Assembly (NCBI GenBank): GCA_022447585.1
Contig: JAKVAR010000009.1
Span: forward strand, 245,133-309,132
Length of the DNA: 64,000 nt
Direction of reading: 5' to 3'
DNA from: Crocinitomicaceae bacterium
GTDB taxonomy: Bacteria; Bacteroidota; Bacteroidia; Flavobacteriales_D; Crocinitomicaceae
This document shows, one piece after another, positions 46,907 to 56,520 of this stretch. Numbering within the stretch: the first letter of the stretch is position 1; the number at the start of each line of letters is the position of its first letter. A program made the translations under genes and the position numbers. A model generated the notes under the pieces. The model was not told the origin of the DNA. It was given only the letters and a program-made list of their open reading frames with translations, and ran no database searches.

Positions 46907-48322
46907 TTAATCTTTTATCAAAGTAAAAATCGTAATAGCCTGATAGTCTTGGTTTTTACCGATAATCTTTCGTGAAGTGCTTAATTGATTAAATAGATGG
47001 CCTTCAGGATCAACTAATTTTGACCCGGTATCAATAAATATTAAAGTGTCTGAATCCTCTAAATTCGAATTAGATAATTCTTCAAAGTTATTTGCAGGGT
47101 GTATATTCTCAGCCTTTAAACAGCTGATCGTATTTTTATAATCTATAAAATATTTTTTATTGTAGTGGTAGGAAAGGGTTCTAAAGTACCAATCTGGACA
47201 TAGGATAATTGGAGTTTGTTTTGATGCTTTGAGTCTGACGAAATCGGCTATTTCATCATGCTTGCGCTCATTTCCAGCCCTTAAGTTCGTTGTGACAACC
47301 ATGAGTATAGCAATCACAACAGTTATAATATTTTTCCAACGTTTATGCTTAAATATATAGTCAACACTTAATGCAATAAGAAAATAATATGCAAAAGAGA
47401 TATAAACTAAATATCGATCTAAAAACATAGGTATTTTAAAGGATAATCCAAACATTAAAAAGTACATTCCTAAAAACCATATGATTAACGTCCATGAAGC
47501 ATGGTGAAACTTTTCTTTGCGAATAATAAAGAACACTAAGGCGGTCACTAAAATTGTAAGAAAAAGAACCGTATTCAACGGTTGATTACTGAATTTCCAA
47601 AGGTTGTTGTATAATTCCGTTATTGTAGGTTCATCAACCCACGTACCCTTAGAAGCCTGACCAAATCTAAAAAAAAGCAAACTTAAATATGGAGTATAAA
47701 GAATAGCAGTTAGAGTCCAACTTATGAAATATCTTTTCCAATTAAGTTTGAATTCTGAATCGAAACAAAGACTTAATAATTGAACAAAGAGCATGAAAAA
47801 ACCAAAGAAATGAGTGTAAATTAATAGGGAATTGAATAGTGATAATAGAAAAATGTTTTTTCTTGAAAATTCTCGTTTCAAATTGAAGAAGGTGATCATT
47901 GAAACAACGGACAATAATCCAAACAGAGCATAAGGTCTAGTTTCATGCGCGAAAAATATATGGTAACTAGAGAACGTAAATATGAGAGAAGTTAAAATCC
48001 CAGTTCGAAAATTGAAATTTTTTGTCCCAAAATTGAATAATGCAACAGCTGTTAAAGAGCTAAAAATGGTTGGTAAGAATCTTACACTTAATGGAGAAAT
48101 TCCGAAAAAAGAAATCCAAACCTTAAGCAGCAAAGTATACAAAGGAGGGTTGTTCTCCGTTTGAAACATTTCATATAAAGTTGTAAAATCGGATTGAGCA
48201 AAGAATATTGTGAATGGTTCGTCTCCTCCGATAGGTGGGTAATCAATAAAAACAAACTTAATTATTAGATTAAGAATTAGAATTCCAAAAGACCAAACGA
48301 ATACATTTGATTTAATTGTCAT
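46907..48322 (-). CDS. GT39-type dolichyl-phosphate-mannose-like glycosyltransferase, copy 2
   Basis: A GT-C fold membrane glycosyltransferase of 471 residues with about ten helices. The first external loop carries the acidic motif IGGDEPFTIF and the second has ETRPYALFG, typical of family 39 enzymes that use polyprenyl-phosphate sugars. It overlaps the next gene upstream by four bases (ATGA). With a GT2 enzyme that makes the lipid-linked sugar, it likely transfers a sugar to lipid or protein in the periplasm; the acceptor is unknown. Confidence 0.75.
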   Translation of the reverse strand: MTIKSNVFVWSFGILILNLIIKFVFIDYPPIGGDEPFTIFFAQSDFTTLYEMFQTENNPPLYTLLLKVWISFFGISPLSVRFLPTIFSSLTAVALFNFGTKNFNFRTGILTSLIFTFSSYHIFFAHETRPYALFGLLSVVSMITFFNLKREFSRKNIFLLSLFNSLLIYTHFFGFFMLFVQLLSLCFDSEFKLNWKRYFISWTLTAILYTPYLSLLFFRFGQASKGTWVDEPTITELYNNLWKFSNQPLNTVLFLTILVTALVFFIIRKEKFHHASWTLIIWFLGMYFLMFGLSFKIPMFLDRYLVYISFAYYFLIALSVDYIFKHKRWKNIITVVIAILMVVTTNLRAGNERKHDEIADFVRLKASKQTPIILCPDWYFRTLSYHYNKKYFIDYKNTISCLKAENIHPANNFEELSNSNLEDSDTLIFIDTGSKLVDPEGHLFNQLSTSRKIIGKNQDYQAITIFTLIKD

Positions 48323-49962
48323 TCTACATTTCGTTTATAAAGTCTGAAACCACCCTGGGCATCAATGAGTTCAAAGTTTTCGTGTTCGTCTAATTCAGTA
48401 TTTGTTGATTTAGATACCATGTATACTGGTTTATCAATATCTCCATTCAGTAACCATTCTCTTTCTAGTCTTTGATCCGATAAACCATAAGGTTGTTTGA
48501 AATAGAAATATTGAGCATAACTTTTATAGCCATAACATTCAATATAAACGTCACTTCCCTTAAGTTTTTCATAAAATTTAACCACTGGTCCTTGTGTGAA
48601 TTTTTCAATTTTAGGAAGAATCAAGAATAAAACAAGAAGTAAGGTCAGCCCCATTGATCCTGAGATTACGATTACCCCCTTAAACCAACCTTTCCTTTTA
48701 AATTGAATAAATGCTATAATAGTCCCTATAATCAACACTAGTCCAGCTATAAATTCATATCCCCCCCAACTTAGTGGAGTACTTAACGAGTCAACCGCGA
48801 AAGGATCGTTCATTAAAGGGAATAGAGCTTCTTTATTCATTAGAATAATAGGTAGTGCGGCTACTATAGAACCAAGGACGATCCCCATAATTAGGAAAAG
48901 TCTAGAAACGTATTTTTTCCATTCAACCGAACCATTCATTACATTATTTAAGTAGAATGCAGCAAGAAATGAAAGTGGTATGTATGTCATTGAAGAATAA
49001 TGAACAATCTTAGTAGTTGTAATACTAAAGATGATCATAACGACCCAGAATAGACAAAGCATCCATGTTCTAATATTAAAAGGTGTTTCCTCTTTAGATC
49101 GGAAAAATGAAGGCAATGCAATGATTGAAATTGGGAAGCAACCAATGAAAACGACAACGAAATGGTAATAGAAAGGTTGTTCATGTCCTGCAACACCTGA
49201 GCTAAACAATTCAAGTTGATACTGAATAAACTGAACCATTATATCATAACCGTTCTGATATAATTCAATAGATAACCAACTAAAGACTACCAACAGTAGA
49301 CCTGTAAGAAAGAGTAGGATGTATTTAATCTTAGGAAAAATTTGGAATCGATTCACTGCGATGTAAACTGAAAATGTCAATCCTAGCAGAAGAAAACCAA
49401 CAGGACCTTTTGTTATTACGCTAAGTCCGCTAAAAATACCAGCTAAAAGTGCGTATTGAACTATCTTTTCTTCACTTTTACCAACGACTAGCAGCATAAA
49501 GTAAATTGACATGAAAATAAAATAATTGAATACGGGATCAATAATCCCAGATTTGAAGTAGAGGTGAGGTAATAAACTTCCAAAAAAAAGCAAGGCCCAC
49601 AATACACCAAATTGTTGACCGAAATGTTTTTTTCCTATAAAAAAGAAAGTAATTAAATAAAGAAGACCGAATAAAGCATTGGGAAATCTTGAAGCAAATT
49701 CATTGATGCCAAATAACTTCATTGAAACTACCTGTAGCCAAAAGAAAAATGGAGGTTTTTCCCAAAAAGGTTGGTAATTGATCTGTACACGCATAAAATC
49801 ACCACTTTCGATCATTTCACGAGCAGATTCGGCGAAATTGATTTCATCCCAATCAAATAGATGTACTAAACCTAATCCAATGAAAAAAATCGAGGATAAG
49901 CCTGTCAAAAATAAAAGGGAAAACCTTTTATTAGTAGTCAATTTATGGATAAACTGATTCAA
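48319..49962 (-). CDS. ArnT-like GT39 glycosyltransferase, copy 1
   Basis: A 547-residue GT-C fold protein with about 12 helices. The first loop reads HLFDWDEINFAESAREM, containing the paired acidic residues of ArnT/PMT enzymes, and the next loop has QPFWEKPPFFFWLQ. Related enzymes add sugars such as aminoarabinose or mannose to lipid A or proteins from a polyprenyl-phosphate donor. It starts immediately after the GT2 gene stop (no gap) and overlaps the next gene by four bases. Substrate unknown. Confidence 0.8.
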   Translation of the reverse strand: MNQFIHKLTTNKRFSLLFLTGLSSIFFIGLGLVHLFDWDEINFAESAREMIESGDFMRVQINYQPFWEKPPFFFWLQVVSMKLFGINEFASRFPNALFGLLYLITFFFIGKKHFGQQFGVLWALLFFGSLLPHLYFKSGIIDPVFNYFIFMSIYFMLLVVGKSEEKIVQYALLAGIFSGLSVITKGPVGFLLLGLTFSVYIAVNRFQIFPKIKYILLFLTGLLLVVFSWLSIELYQNGYDIMVQFIQYQLELFSSGVAGHEQPFYYHFVVVFIGCFPISIIALPSFFRSKEETPFNIRTWMLCLFWVVMIIFSITTTKIVHYSSMTYIPLSFLAAFYLNNVMNGSVEWKKYVSRLFLIMGIVLGSIVAALPIILMNKEALFPLMNDPFAVDSLSTPLSWGGYEFIAGLVLIIGTIIAFIQFKRKGWFKGVIVISGSMGLTLLLVLFLILPKIEKFTQGPVVKFYEKLKGSDVYIECYGYKSYAQYFYFKQPYGLSDQRLEREWLLNGDIDKPVYMVSKSTNTELDEHENFELIDAQGGFRLYKRNVE

Positions 49963-50706
49963 TTAAGCGTGGAATATTTTGGATTTCACCAATCCAATCT
50001 TGTTAAAGAAATATTTCCATGAAACACCTAACACACCAAGGCCATATGTCGTACTTCTGGCAATGTTAATTGAAGAAGCATCATCGAAATACTTAGTAGG
50101 ACAGGTAACTTCGCCTATTTCATATCCTTTGTAAAAAATCTGTGCTAACATTTGATTATCAAAAATGAAATCATCAGAATTAATATTGTAATTTACATTT
50201 CTCAAGACTTCTGCTGAAAACATTCGGTAACCCGTATGATACTCCGACAGTTTTTGATTCATTAAGATGTTTTGCGATAAGGTTAAGAATCTGTTCGCTA
50301 TATACTTATAAATAGGCATTCCTCCTTTTAAGGCGCCTTTTCCTAGAATTCTTGAACCAATTACGACTGGATAAACATCTCTAGCGATAATATAGGCCAT
50401 ACTTTCAATTAACTTTGGAGTATATTGATAATCTGGATGAAGCATAACAACAATATCAGCACCAATCTCTAATGCTTTGTTGTAACAAGACTTTTGATTT
50501 CCACCATAACCTTTATTAACCTCATGTGTTATAACATGTTTAATGCCTATTTCACGACCTAACTCAGCTGTATTATCACTACTGCGATCATCCACTAAAA
50601 CAACATCATCAACAATGTCGAAAGGGATTTCATCATAAGTCTTTTTTAAGGTTTTTGCCGCGTTATATGCAGGCAGAATTACAACTAATTTTTTTCCAAG
50701 AATCAT
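49963..50706 (-). CDS. GT2 polyprenyl-phosphate sugar synthase (DPM1-like)
   Basis: A cytoplasmic family-2 glycosyltransferase of 247 residues. The donor site begins KLVVILPAYNAAKTL, followed by VVLVDDRSSDNTAE and MLHPDYQY. No C-terminal membrane helices are clear, so it resembles the soluble DPM1/ArnC-like subset that makes a polyprenyl-phosphate sugar for GT39 enzymes. Two GT39 genes follow in the same transcript with no gaps. A TATTTTTG element lies 24 bases before the ATG. Confidence 0.8.
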   Translation of the reverse strand: MILGKKLVVILPAYNAAKTLKKTYDEIPFDIVDDVVLVDDRSSDNTAELGREIGIKHVITHEVNKGYGGNQKSCYNKALEIGADIVVMLHPDYQYTPKLIESMAYIIARDVYPVVIGSRILGKGALKGGMPIYKYIANRFLTLSQNILMNQKLSEYHTGYRMFSAEVLRNVNYNINSDDFIFDNQMLAQIFYKGYEIGEVTCPTKYFDDASSINIARSTTYGLGVLGVSWKYFFNKIGLVKSKIFHA

Positions 50707-50729
50707 ATCTTATATTCGAAGTTATGGTA

Positions 50730-50737
50730 CAAAAATA
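50730..50737 (-). promoter_or_regulatory. Promoter -7 element of the GT2-GT39-GT39 unit
   Basis: The minus strand reads TATTTTTG, exact for TAnnTTTG. It lies in the 60-base gap between the GT2 start and the repeat-protein stop, separating the two units. Confidence 0.5.
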
Positions 50738-50766
50738 AAAACAATCAATACAAATCACCGTTTAAA

Positions 50767-51246
50767 CTAAATATCTTGTCTAAATGAATGAATGTCGTTA
50801 TGATTTTCTTCTATTTGGTCCTTTACTTTTTTTATAGCCTTTGTAAGCATAAAAACATCCACTGGAGCATTCTTTCCTATCCACAGAAAACTATCTTGTT
50901 CGTCTTCCACTGCCATAGCCATATGGTAAAGCATGTAAAATTTATGTGTCTTCAGCCATTGTTGAGCACTTTCATTACCTTCGGCACCATTAATCATTGC
51001 TAATAGGTGAGGGTAACCATTTTCGGCCAACCAATTACGTGCATCATCTTTCAGGTAAATTGCGTAGGTTGCCATTACCAACTCTGGATATCCATTATCC
51101 TTTAGCCAAAACATGAATTCATCACTCCCTTCAATAGCTTTACTCCAAGCAATAATGATTTTTGCCGGATAATTGATTGGCTTGACTTCCGATTTAGCAA
51201 GCTTATCAACTTCATGTTTGCGTTTTTTTCTAAACCAACTAGCCAT
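50767..51246 (-). CDS. 25-residue tandem-repeat helical protein, function unknown
   Basis: A 159-residue cytoplasmic protein. From residue 22 it consists of about five repeats of exactly 25 residues. Repeats starting at W47, W72, W97 and W122 share W[LI] at positions 1-2 and mostly an aromatic near position 7 and an A/I or A/V pair at 16-17; the first unit (22-46) is divergent. This suggests a solenoid of short helical hairpins. I know no named family with this 25-residue period. Its start lies eight bases inside the SpmAB gene. Confidence 0.6.
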   Translation of the reverse strand: MASWFRKKRKHEVDKLAKSEVKPINYPAKIIIAWSKAIEGSDEFMFWLKDNGYPELVMATYAIYLKDDARNWLAENGYPHLLAMINGAEGNESAQQWLKTHKFYMLYHMAMAVEDEQDSFLWIGKNAPVDVFMLTKAIKKVKDQIEENHNDIHSFRQDI

Positions 51247-52471
51247 TTGTATAGAATAAATATGAGATGATAATCGCTGCGATTATACCAACTAGATCAC
51301 AGAGCAATCCTGCTCCAGCAGCATAACGTGTGTTTTTTATGTTCACAGAACCAAAGTAAACCGCTAATACGTAGAATGTGGTTTCAGTTGAACCTTGCAT
51401 AGTGGCAGCAATCTTTTCTTGCATTGAATCAATACCAAAATTGTCCATTACTTCTACAAATGCCCCACGAGCTCCACCACCACTTAACGGTTTCATAAAG
51501 GCTACAGGCAGGGCATCCACCCAATGCAGTACTGTAATCCCACAAAACAAGGCTGCTTCTTTTATTCCATCTGTTATCACATCGAGTGTACCTGAGGCTC
51601 TGAAAACAGCAATGGCAGCCAGCATTGCAACTAAATAAGGGATAATTGATACTGCAACACCAAACCCTTCTTTAGCGCCTTCAATAAAGGATTCATAAAC
51701 ATTTATCTTTTTGCGCCATGCAAGTATCATAAAAAGAATGATTACTAAAAATATGATGAAGTTGCCAGCGACATTAGAAATCAAATTTGTTTTATCTGGG
51801 TTGTAAATAATATAATAGAGTAGTCCACCAATTAATAAAGATATACCTCCCAAATAGGCTAGAATAATTCGATTAAATAAGTTTATTTTCTGACGAATTG
51901 AAACGAAGACAAGACCAAATAATGATGAGATAAAGGTTGTAATTAAAATTGGTAAAAACACAGTTGTTGGAGACGTCGACTCAGCCCTTAAAGCAAATAT
52001 AGAAACAGGAATAAGAGTCAACCCTGAAGTATTCAGAACCAAAAACATGATTTGAGCGTTGGATGCTCGACCTTTATCGGGATTTAATGTCTGTAATTCT
52101 TTCATAGCTTTCAAGCCTAAGGGGGTAGCCGAATTATCTAGCCCCAACATGTTAGCACTAAAATTCATCATCATTGCACCATTGGCTGGGTGATCTTTAG
52201 GTACTTCAGGAAAAAGTCTAGAAAATAGAGGTGATACGAGCTTAGTCAAATGGCCAATAGCCCCTCCGTTCTCTCCAATTTTCATAACCCCCATCCAAAA
52301 ACACAAAACCCCAGTAAGCGATAAGGACAATGTGAAACCGGTATCTGCAGCAGCGAAGAGTGCGTCAACTAATTGGCGAAATATGTCCGTGTCTTGCCAA
52401 AAAACAAGCTTGGAGATTGCTACAATCATTGCAATCAAAAACATTCCTATCCAAATTCTATTTAAAAGCAT
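51239..52471 (-). CDS. SpmA-SpmB fusion membrane protein (nucleoside recognition domains)
   Basis: A 410-residue polytopic protein. The first half shows the SpmA signature (LSLSLTGVLCFWMGVMKIGE, ANMLGLDNSATPLGLKAM) and the second half the SpmB-like SIIPYLVAMLAAIAVF and ALPVAFMKPLSGGGARG. In Bacillus SpmA and SpmB are separate proteins needed for spore core dehydration; non-sporulating Bacteroidota carry a fused version of unknown role, probably transport-related. It overlaps the repeat protein by eight bases and follows the amidotransferase gene after 64 bases. Confidence 0.82.
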   Translation of the reverse strand: MLLNRIWIGMFLIAMIVAISKLVFWQDTDIFRQLVDALFAAADTGFTLSLSLTGVLCFWMGVMKIGENGGAIGHLTKLVSPLFSRLFPEVPKDHPANGAMMMNFSANMLGLDNSATPLGLKAMKELQTLNPDKGRASNAQIMFLVLNTSGLTLIPVSIFALRAESTSPTTVFLPILITTFISSLFGLVFVSIRQKINLFNRIILAYLGGISLLIGGLLYYIIYNPDKTNLISNVAGNFIIFLVIILFMILAWRKKINVYESFIEGAKEGFGVAVSIIPYLVAMLAAIAVFRASGTLDVITDGIKEAALFCGITVLHWVDALPVAFMKPLSGGGARGAFVEVMDNFGIDSMQEKIAATMQGSTETTFYVLAVYFGSVNIKNTRYAAGAGLLCDLVGIIAAIIISYLFYTNG

Positions 52472-52535
52472 AATTCAAATATCAGTATTTATAGAATGCA
52501 CTTAAGGAAGAAAGAAACTATGTTTCAACAAGTCA

Positions 52536-53108
52536 TTAATGATAATGTTGAGGAGGCGAACAAATATGAACAAAATTCTCAATCAATATACGGCCATAAT
52601 TACCAGAGACCTCAGGGTGAAACTGAACTCCAAATAAGGTTTCTTCTTTGTTTTGCATTATTTCATTAACGCAGCCATCTGACGAAGCGACCAAAGTAAA
52701 GCCCGGTGGTATTGATATGGTTTCGCAATGGTCTTCCATCATCTCAAAATCTAATGGAAGTCTATTAAGTAGGGGACTTTTTTCAAAAGAACCTATTTCT
52801 TCCCAGTCTCTTACTGGATTCATTTTTTGGGAAAATGATCCATGAAGCAATCCCATAATTTGATGACCAAAGCAGATTCCTAATACAGGTATATTAGAAG
52901 ATTTTATCCAATTCAATTTATCCAAATAGGGTTGAGGATCAACATCTGTAACCAAAATTGGAGCCCCAGAAATGATAACACCTTTAGCATCTATTAAGTC
53001 ATCTAACTTAAAATCAAATAAGGCGCAAGATTTTACATCTAAAAATTCATCAACTATTTGCTCGATGTATTTTGTTTTATTACTCCCGCAATCTATTACT
53101 AATATCAT
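52536..53108 (-). CDS. Class I glutamine amidotransferase (GMP-synthase amidotransferase-like)
   Basis: A 190-residue stand-alone glutaminase with the nucleophile cysteine in VLGICFGHQIMG and the histidine/glutamate of the triad in FGVQFHPEVSGNYG. It resembles the amidotransferase subunit or domain of GMP synthase, but no synthetase partner is adjacent, so its acceptor is unknown. It overlaps the Sua5/YciO gene by four bases (ATGA type), implying coupled translation. Confidence 0.78.
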   Translation of the reverse strand: MILVIDCGSNKTKYIEQIVDEFLDVKSCALFDFKLDDLIDAKGVIISGAPILVTDVDPQPYLDKLNWIKSSNIPVLGICFGHQIMGLLHGSFSQKMNPVRDWEEIGSFEKSPLLNRLPLDFEMMEDHCETISIPPGFTLVASSDGCVNEIMQNKEETLFGVQFHPEVSGNYGRILIENFVHICSPPQHYH

Positions 53109-53722
53109 AATTCAATTTCCCCTATTCCTTGACGAATAATTTTAATTTCTCCATCAATACAACTTACGATTGTAGAAGCTTCTAAACGGCCTTGACCGCC
53201 ATCAATAATTAATTCAATTTTATCATCGAAACGCTCATATATTGTATAAGGATCTACAAAATAGTCTAGAATTTCATCTTCATTATTATGCAATGATGTT
53301 GTTGCAATAGGATTTCCTAGAATTTCTACAATTCGGGTTATAATTTTGTTGTCTGGCACCCTAATTCCGACTTCTTTCTTATTCGTATCAAACAATCGTG
53401 GAATTTCGTTGGTTGGTGTTAATATGAACGTAAATGGACCAGGCAAAGAACGATTAAGTAATTTGTAGGTCGGTCGATCTATATGTTTTACGTACTCAGA
53501 AAGATTACTTAAGTCCGAGCAGATAATGGAAAAATGGGCTTTCTTTAGCTTAACACCTTTCATAGCCGCTAAAGAATTTAATGCTTTTTTGTTGTATAAG
53601 TCACACCCCATAGCATATACAGTATCCGTTGGGAATATTATAACACCTCCTTTTCTTAAAATTTCTACAGCCTGTTCAATCAGTCTGTCATCGATATTAT
53701 GTTCGTTGATTTCAATTAGCAT
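53105..53722 (-). CDS. Sua5/YciO/YrdC-family protein
   Basis: A 205-residue protein of the YrdC fold. The signature GGVIIFPTDTVYAMGCDL is clear, as are SLPGPFTFILTPT and VGIRVPDN. TsaC/Sua5 members make threonylcarbamoyl-AMP for the t6A modification of tRNA. Here the KxR and SxN motifs look altered (KGVKLKKAHFS, TTSLHNN), which is closer to the YciO subgroup, so TsaC activity is not certain. It precedes the glutamine amidotransferase with a four-base overlap. Confidence 0.78.
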   Translation of the reverse strand: MLIEINEHNIDDRLIEQAVEILRKGGVIIFPTDTVYAMGCDLYNKKALNSLAAMKGVKLKKAHFSIICSDLSNLSEYVKHIDRPTYKLLNRSLPGPFTFILTPTNEIPRLFDTNKKEVGIRVPDNKIITRIVEILGNPIATTSLHNNEDEILDYFVDPYTIYERFDDKIELIIDGGQGRLEASTIVSCIDGEIKIIRQGIGEIEL

Positions 53723-53737
53723 AATGCTAAGTTAAAC

Positions 53738-54865
53738 TTATTCAGTGTCCTTAACAAATACAGTGCAATCAATCGCGTAATGATCACTAAGCGCTTCTTT
53801 CTGAATACTGAAGTCTTTGGAACCTAAACTTTTTGAGTGAAAAATATAGTCAATTCTTCCCACAGGTATACCACCAGCATAGGTAGAACCGAGTCCTTTT
53901 GAAGTGTTTCTATAGGCATCGGTGAGGTTAGAAGCAAACTGATTATACGCATATGATAGCGGAGTGTCGTTGAAATCACCACAAACAATGATGTTGTAAG
54001 GACACTCTTCCATATGTTGTTGCACTAGCTCTGCTTGTTTTGCTCTTATAGGATAAGCGTTTTTAACCTTTCTGATTAGGTTAATTGCGTTTGAAGATTG
54101 TTCGTTATCATTAATCTTTTCTGTGTCAAAAACTGCGTAATCAACTTTTTCAAATTTGATTGACTGCAGATGCGCGTTGTATACACGGAAAGTATCCTTG
54201 TTTTTGACAATATCAGCAAATATGCAGAAGTTGTGATTCCCCAGTTGTGATTCAAAATTCACATTCCCTTTTGATATAATTGGGAATTTAGAGAATAGGG
54301 CTACTCCAAAGTTCTGTCGACCAGATAGTTTGTGTGCATAGCGTTCATGATATTCCTTGGAATGCATGATCTCTATAATGGTATCCTTTGTTACAAAGGA
54401 AGTAGGAGCATCTTGATGATAGAACTCTTGAAAGCAAGCCACATCAGGACTTTTTTTGTCTATGAAGTTTAATATATTATTCTTTGTTTTAAGGCTCTCA
54501 GCTCTATTAGAATTATAGCGATCAAATAAACGAACATTATAACTCAATACTTTTAGTTCTGTTCCTTGAGTTTCTGATGAATTCGAGCCAAATGCGAAAG
54601 TTCTGAAATGCAATCTTCCACCCAGAGCAAGAACGAATAGAATAACAAGCGACCATTTTGATTTCATCAACATCCAGATAAAGAACAGGGTGACATTGAC
54701 ACAAAGTATGAGGAGGTACCCCAAACCAAACAAGGCCAGAAGTGATATAGATCTAGGATCGATGAAAGATGCCAAATACGAACATACCAAAGCCAACAAC
54801 GATAAAAGCGTGCATATCGCAAGAATTGTCTTGAGCTTTAGAAGTTGCCTTAACAGCTTAACCAT
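53738..54865 (-). CDS. Membrane-anchored endonuclease/exonuclease/phosphatase-family protein
   Basis: Three N-terminal membrane segments (residues 10-85) are followed by an EEP-fold catalytic domain with SYNVRLFDR, CFQEF (metal glutamate), NAHLQS, CGDFNDTP and SDHYAI. All the usual metal and catalytic residues are visible. Family members hydrolyse phosphodiesters in nucleic acids, lipids or inositol phosphates; the topology suggests a periplasmic domain. It overlaps the upstream rhomboid gene by eight bases. Confidence 0.85.
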   Translation of the reverse strand: MVKLLRQLLKLKTILAICTLLSLLALVCSYLASFIDPRSISLLALFGLGYLLILCVNVTLFFIWMLMKSKWSLVILFVLALGGRLHFRTFAFGSNSSETQGTELKVLSYNVRLFDRYNSNRAESLKTKNNILNFIDKKSPDVACFQEFYHQDAPTSFVTKDTIIEIMHSKEYHERYAHKLSGRQNFGVALFSKFPIISKGNVNFESQLGNHNFCIFADIVKNKDTFRVYNAHLQSIKFEKVDYAVFDTEKINDNEQSSNAINLIRKVKNAYPIRAKQAELVQQHMEECPYNIIVCGDFNDTPLSYAYNQFASNLTDAYRNTSKGLGSTYAGGIPVGRIDYIFHSKSLGSKDFSIQKEALSDHYAIDCTVFVKDTE

Positions 54866-55772
54866 TTTTACTTTGATTGAACAAGAAATCTTTTTCCTTC
54901 TTTGAAAGTGATTCGTACCCAGAGCGCGAAATTTTATCTAATATTCTATCTACTTGCTCTTGACGTGCTTTTGAATCTTCATTATATTCTTCGTCAGTTT
55001 TAATCCTTGTGTTCGATCTACCACCTTTCTTTACTTTCATCTTGTTTTTAGGTGACTTCGCGAATATGGATAAGAAAGAGTACCATAGCTTTTGACTCAC
55101 AGTAATGATGTTCCCAGAGCTTGCAATATTCTGAATGGATATCATTCCAATAATTGCTCCTCCTAAATGTGCGAAATGCGCTGTTCCATCTGATTTTCCA
55201 AGCGCTAATAGATCTAATAAAATAAAAAGTCCAGCCAAAAGAATAATTCTAACGGGAAAAATTCCGAACAAATTTACTTTCATTTGAGGCCTGTAAAAAG
55301 CTATAGCCACAAACAATGCCATAATTGAACCAGAAGCCCCAATTACTACATCGTTAAAAATCTGCAGTTTAGGGAATAAACTATGTGCAATAACCTCAAG
55401 AAGACCACCAGCTAATCCTCCGAGTATATATGTAAATACTAACCTTCTAGCGTCGAAAAACTGAAGAAATATTCTTCCAACAAAGTACAAAAACACCATG
55501 TTGAATAAGAGGTGCATAAAGCTAAAGTGCGTAAAAATACTTGTAAAAAGCCCCCAAGGATGAGTGATAAACGAAGAGATATTCGTATAAAGTCCAACAA
55601 CATGACTTGCGTAACCATCAATGAACAATCCATCTGTGCCAGTAATAAGTCCAAAGAAAACATCAATAATTCGAATAGCAAGAAAGACTATTACGTTGAT
55701 AAATATTAATTGAACAGTTATACCCCCCGTATTGTATTGGTGTTTTATTTCATCTAAAAAATTTCTTTCCAT
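54858..55772 (-). CDS. Rhomboid intramembrane serine protease with charged tail
   Basis: A six-helix rhomboid with the catalytic serine in IGASGSIMALF and the histidine in HFAHLGGAIIG, plus the TM2 HFSFMHLLFN. The active site looks intact. A cytoplasmic basic/acidic tail of about 75 residues follows the last helix. It starts sharing a base with the stop of the next rhomboid (TAATG) and overlaps the EEP gene by eight bases. The physiological substrate is unknown. Confidence 0.88.
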   Translation of the reverse strand: MERNFLDEIKHQYNTGGITVQLIFINVIVFLAIRIIDVFFGLITGTDGLFIDGYASHVVGLYTNISSFITHPWGLFTSIFTHFSFMHLLFNMVFLYFVGRIFLQFFDARRLVFTYILGGLAGGLLEVIAHSLFPKLQIFNDVVIGASGSIMALFVAIAFYRPQMKVNLFGIFPVRIILLAGLFILLDLLALGKSDGTAHFAHLGGAIIGMISIQNIASSGNIITVSQKLWYSFLSIFAKSPKNKMKVKKGGRSNTRIKTDEEYNEDSKARQEQVDRILDKISRSGYESLSKKEKDFLFNQSKNG

Positions 55773-56518
55773 TAGTAAAAGTTTTGTCGATCAGTTTTTC
55801 TCCAAACCAAAATGAATATGATACCAACAATTGCGCCACCAACATGAGCTAAGTGCGCAATTTGATCACCACTATTATAAAGACTGTTATATACTTCAAA
55901 AGCTAAATAACCACCTATTAAATACTTGGCTTTAATAGGCACAGGAATAAAAAGTAATTGCAATGGTGTGTTAGGAAAGAGCAACGCAAAACCCGCTAAC
56001 AAACCAAAGATGGCTCCAGAAGCACCAGCAATAGTGCTAATGCTCATACCAACATATGTATTTACAAGGTATTCAGATTGATCTGAGTGAATAGCATATT
56101 CAAAAGGCCCTGAAAGTATTTTATTATTTAATGTGGCAATATTAAATCCATCTGCTATTAAAGCATTCTTTAGTTCCATAATCTGCCATACCCCAATGCT
56201 ATTATACAAAACAAGTGCTCCAAAACCGCAGGATACGTAAAAAATAAAGTATCTTTTTGCTCCCCAAATCTTCTCTAAATGAGATCCAAACATTACCAAT
56301 AGCAGCATATTGAAAAGAATGTGAAAAAAATCAGTTAAACTATGCATAAACATATGCGTAACTATTTGATATGGTTCAAATAAAACGGAGTTAAAGTAAT
56401 GCGACCCTAATTTCTGATTCATATTAATGCCATTAGACGCAAGGACCAATGATACGATGTAAAACATCAAATTCAAAATCAATAAGTTTTTTGTTACTGG
56501 TGGTAAATTCTTAAACAT
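55772..56518 (-). CDS. Rhomboid intramembrane serine protease
   Basis: A 248-residue rhomboid with the TM2 motif HSLTDFFHILFN, the catalytic serine in GASGAIFGLL and the histidine in HLAHVGGAIVG, all intact. It is the first of two tandem rhomboid genes joined by a TAATG stop/start overlap and lies two bases after mutL. The two proteins are clearly different in sequence, so this is not a recent duplication. Substrate unknown. Confidence 0.88.
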   Translation of the reverse strand: MFKNLPPVTKNLLILNLMFYIVSLVLASNGINMNQKLGSHYFNSVLFEPYQIVTHMFMHSLTDFFHILFNMLLLVMFGSHLEKIWGAKRYFIFYVSCGFGALVLYNSIGVWQIMELKNALIADGFNIATLNNKILSGPFEYAIHSDQSEYLVNTYVGMSISTIAGASGAIFGLLAGFALLFPNTPLQLLFIPVPIKAKYLIGGYLAFEVYNSLYNSGDQIAHLAHVGGAIVGIIFILVWRKTDRQNFY

Positions 56519-56520
56519 TT

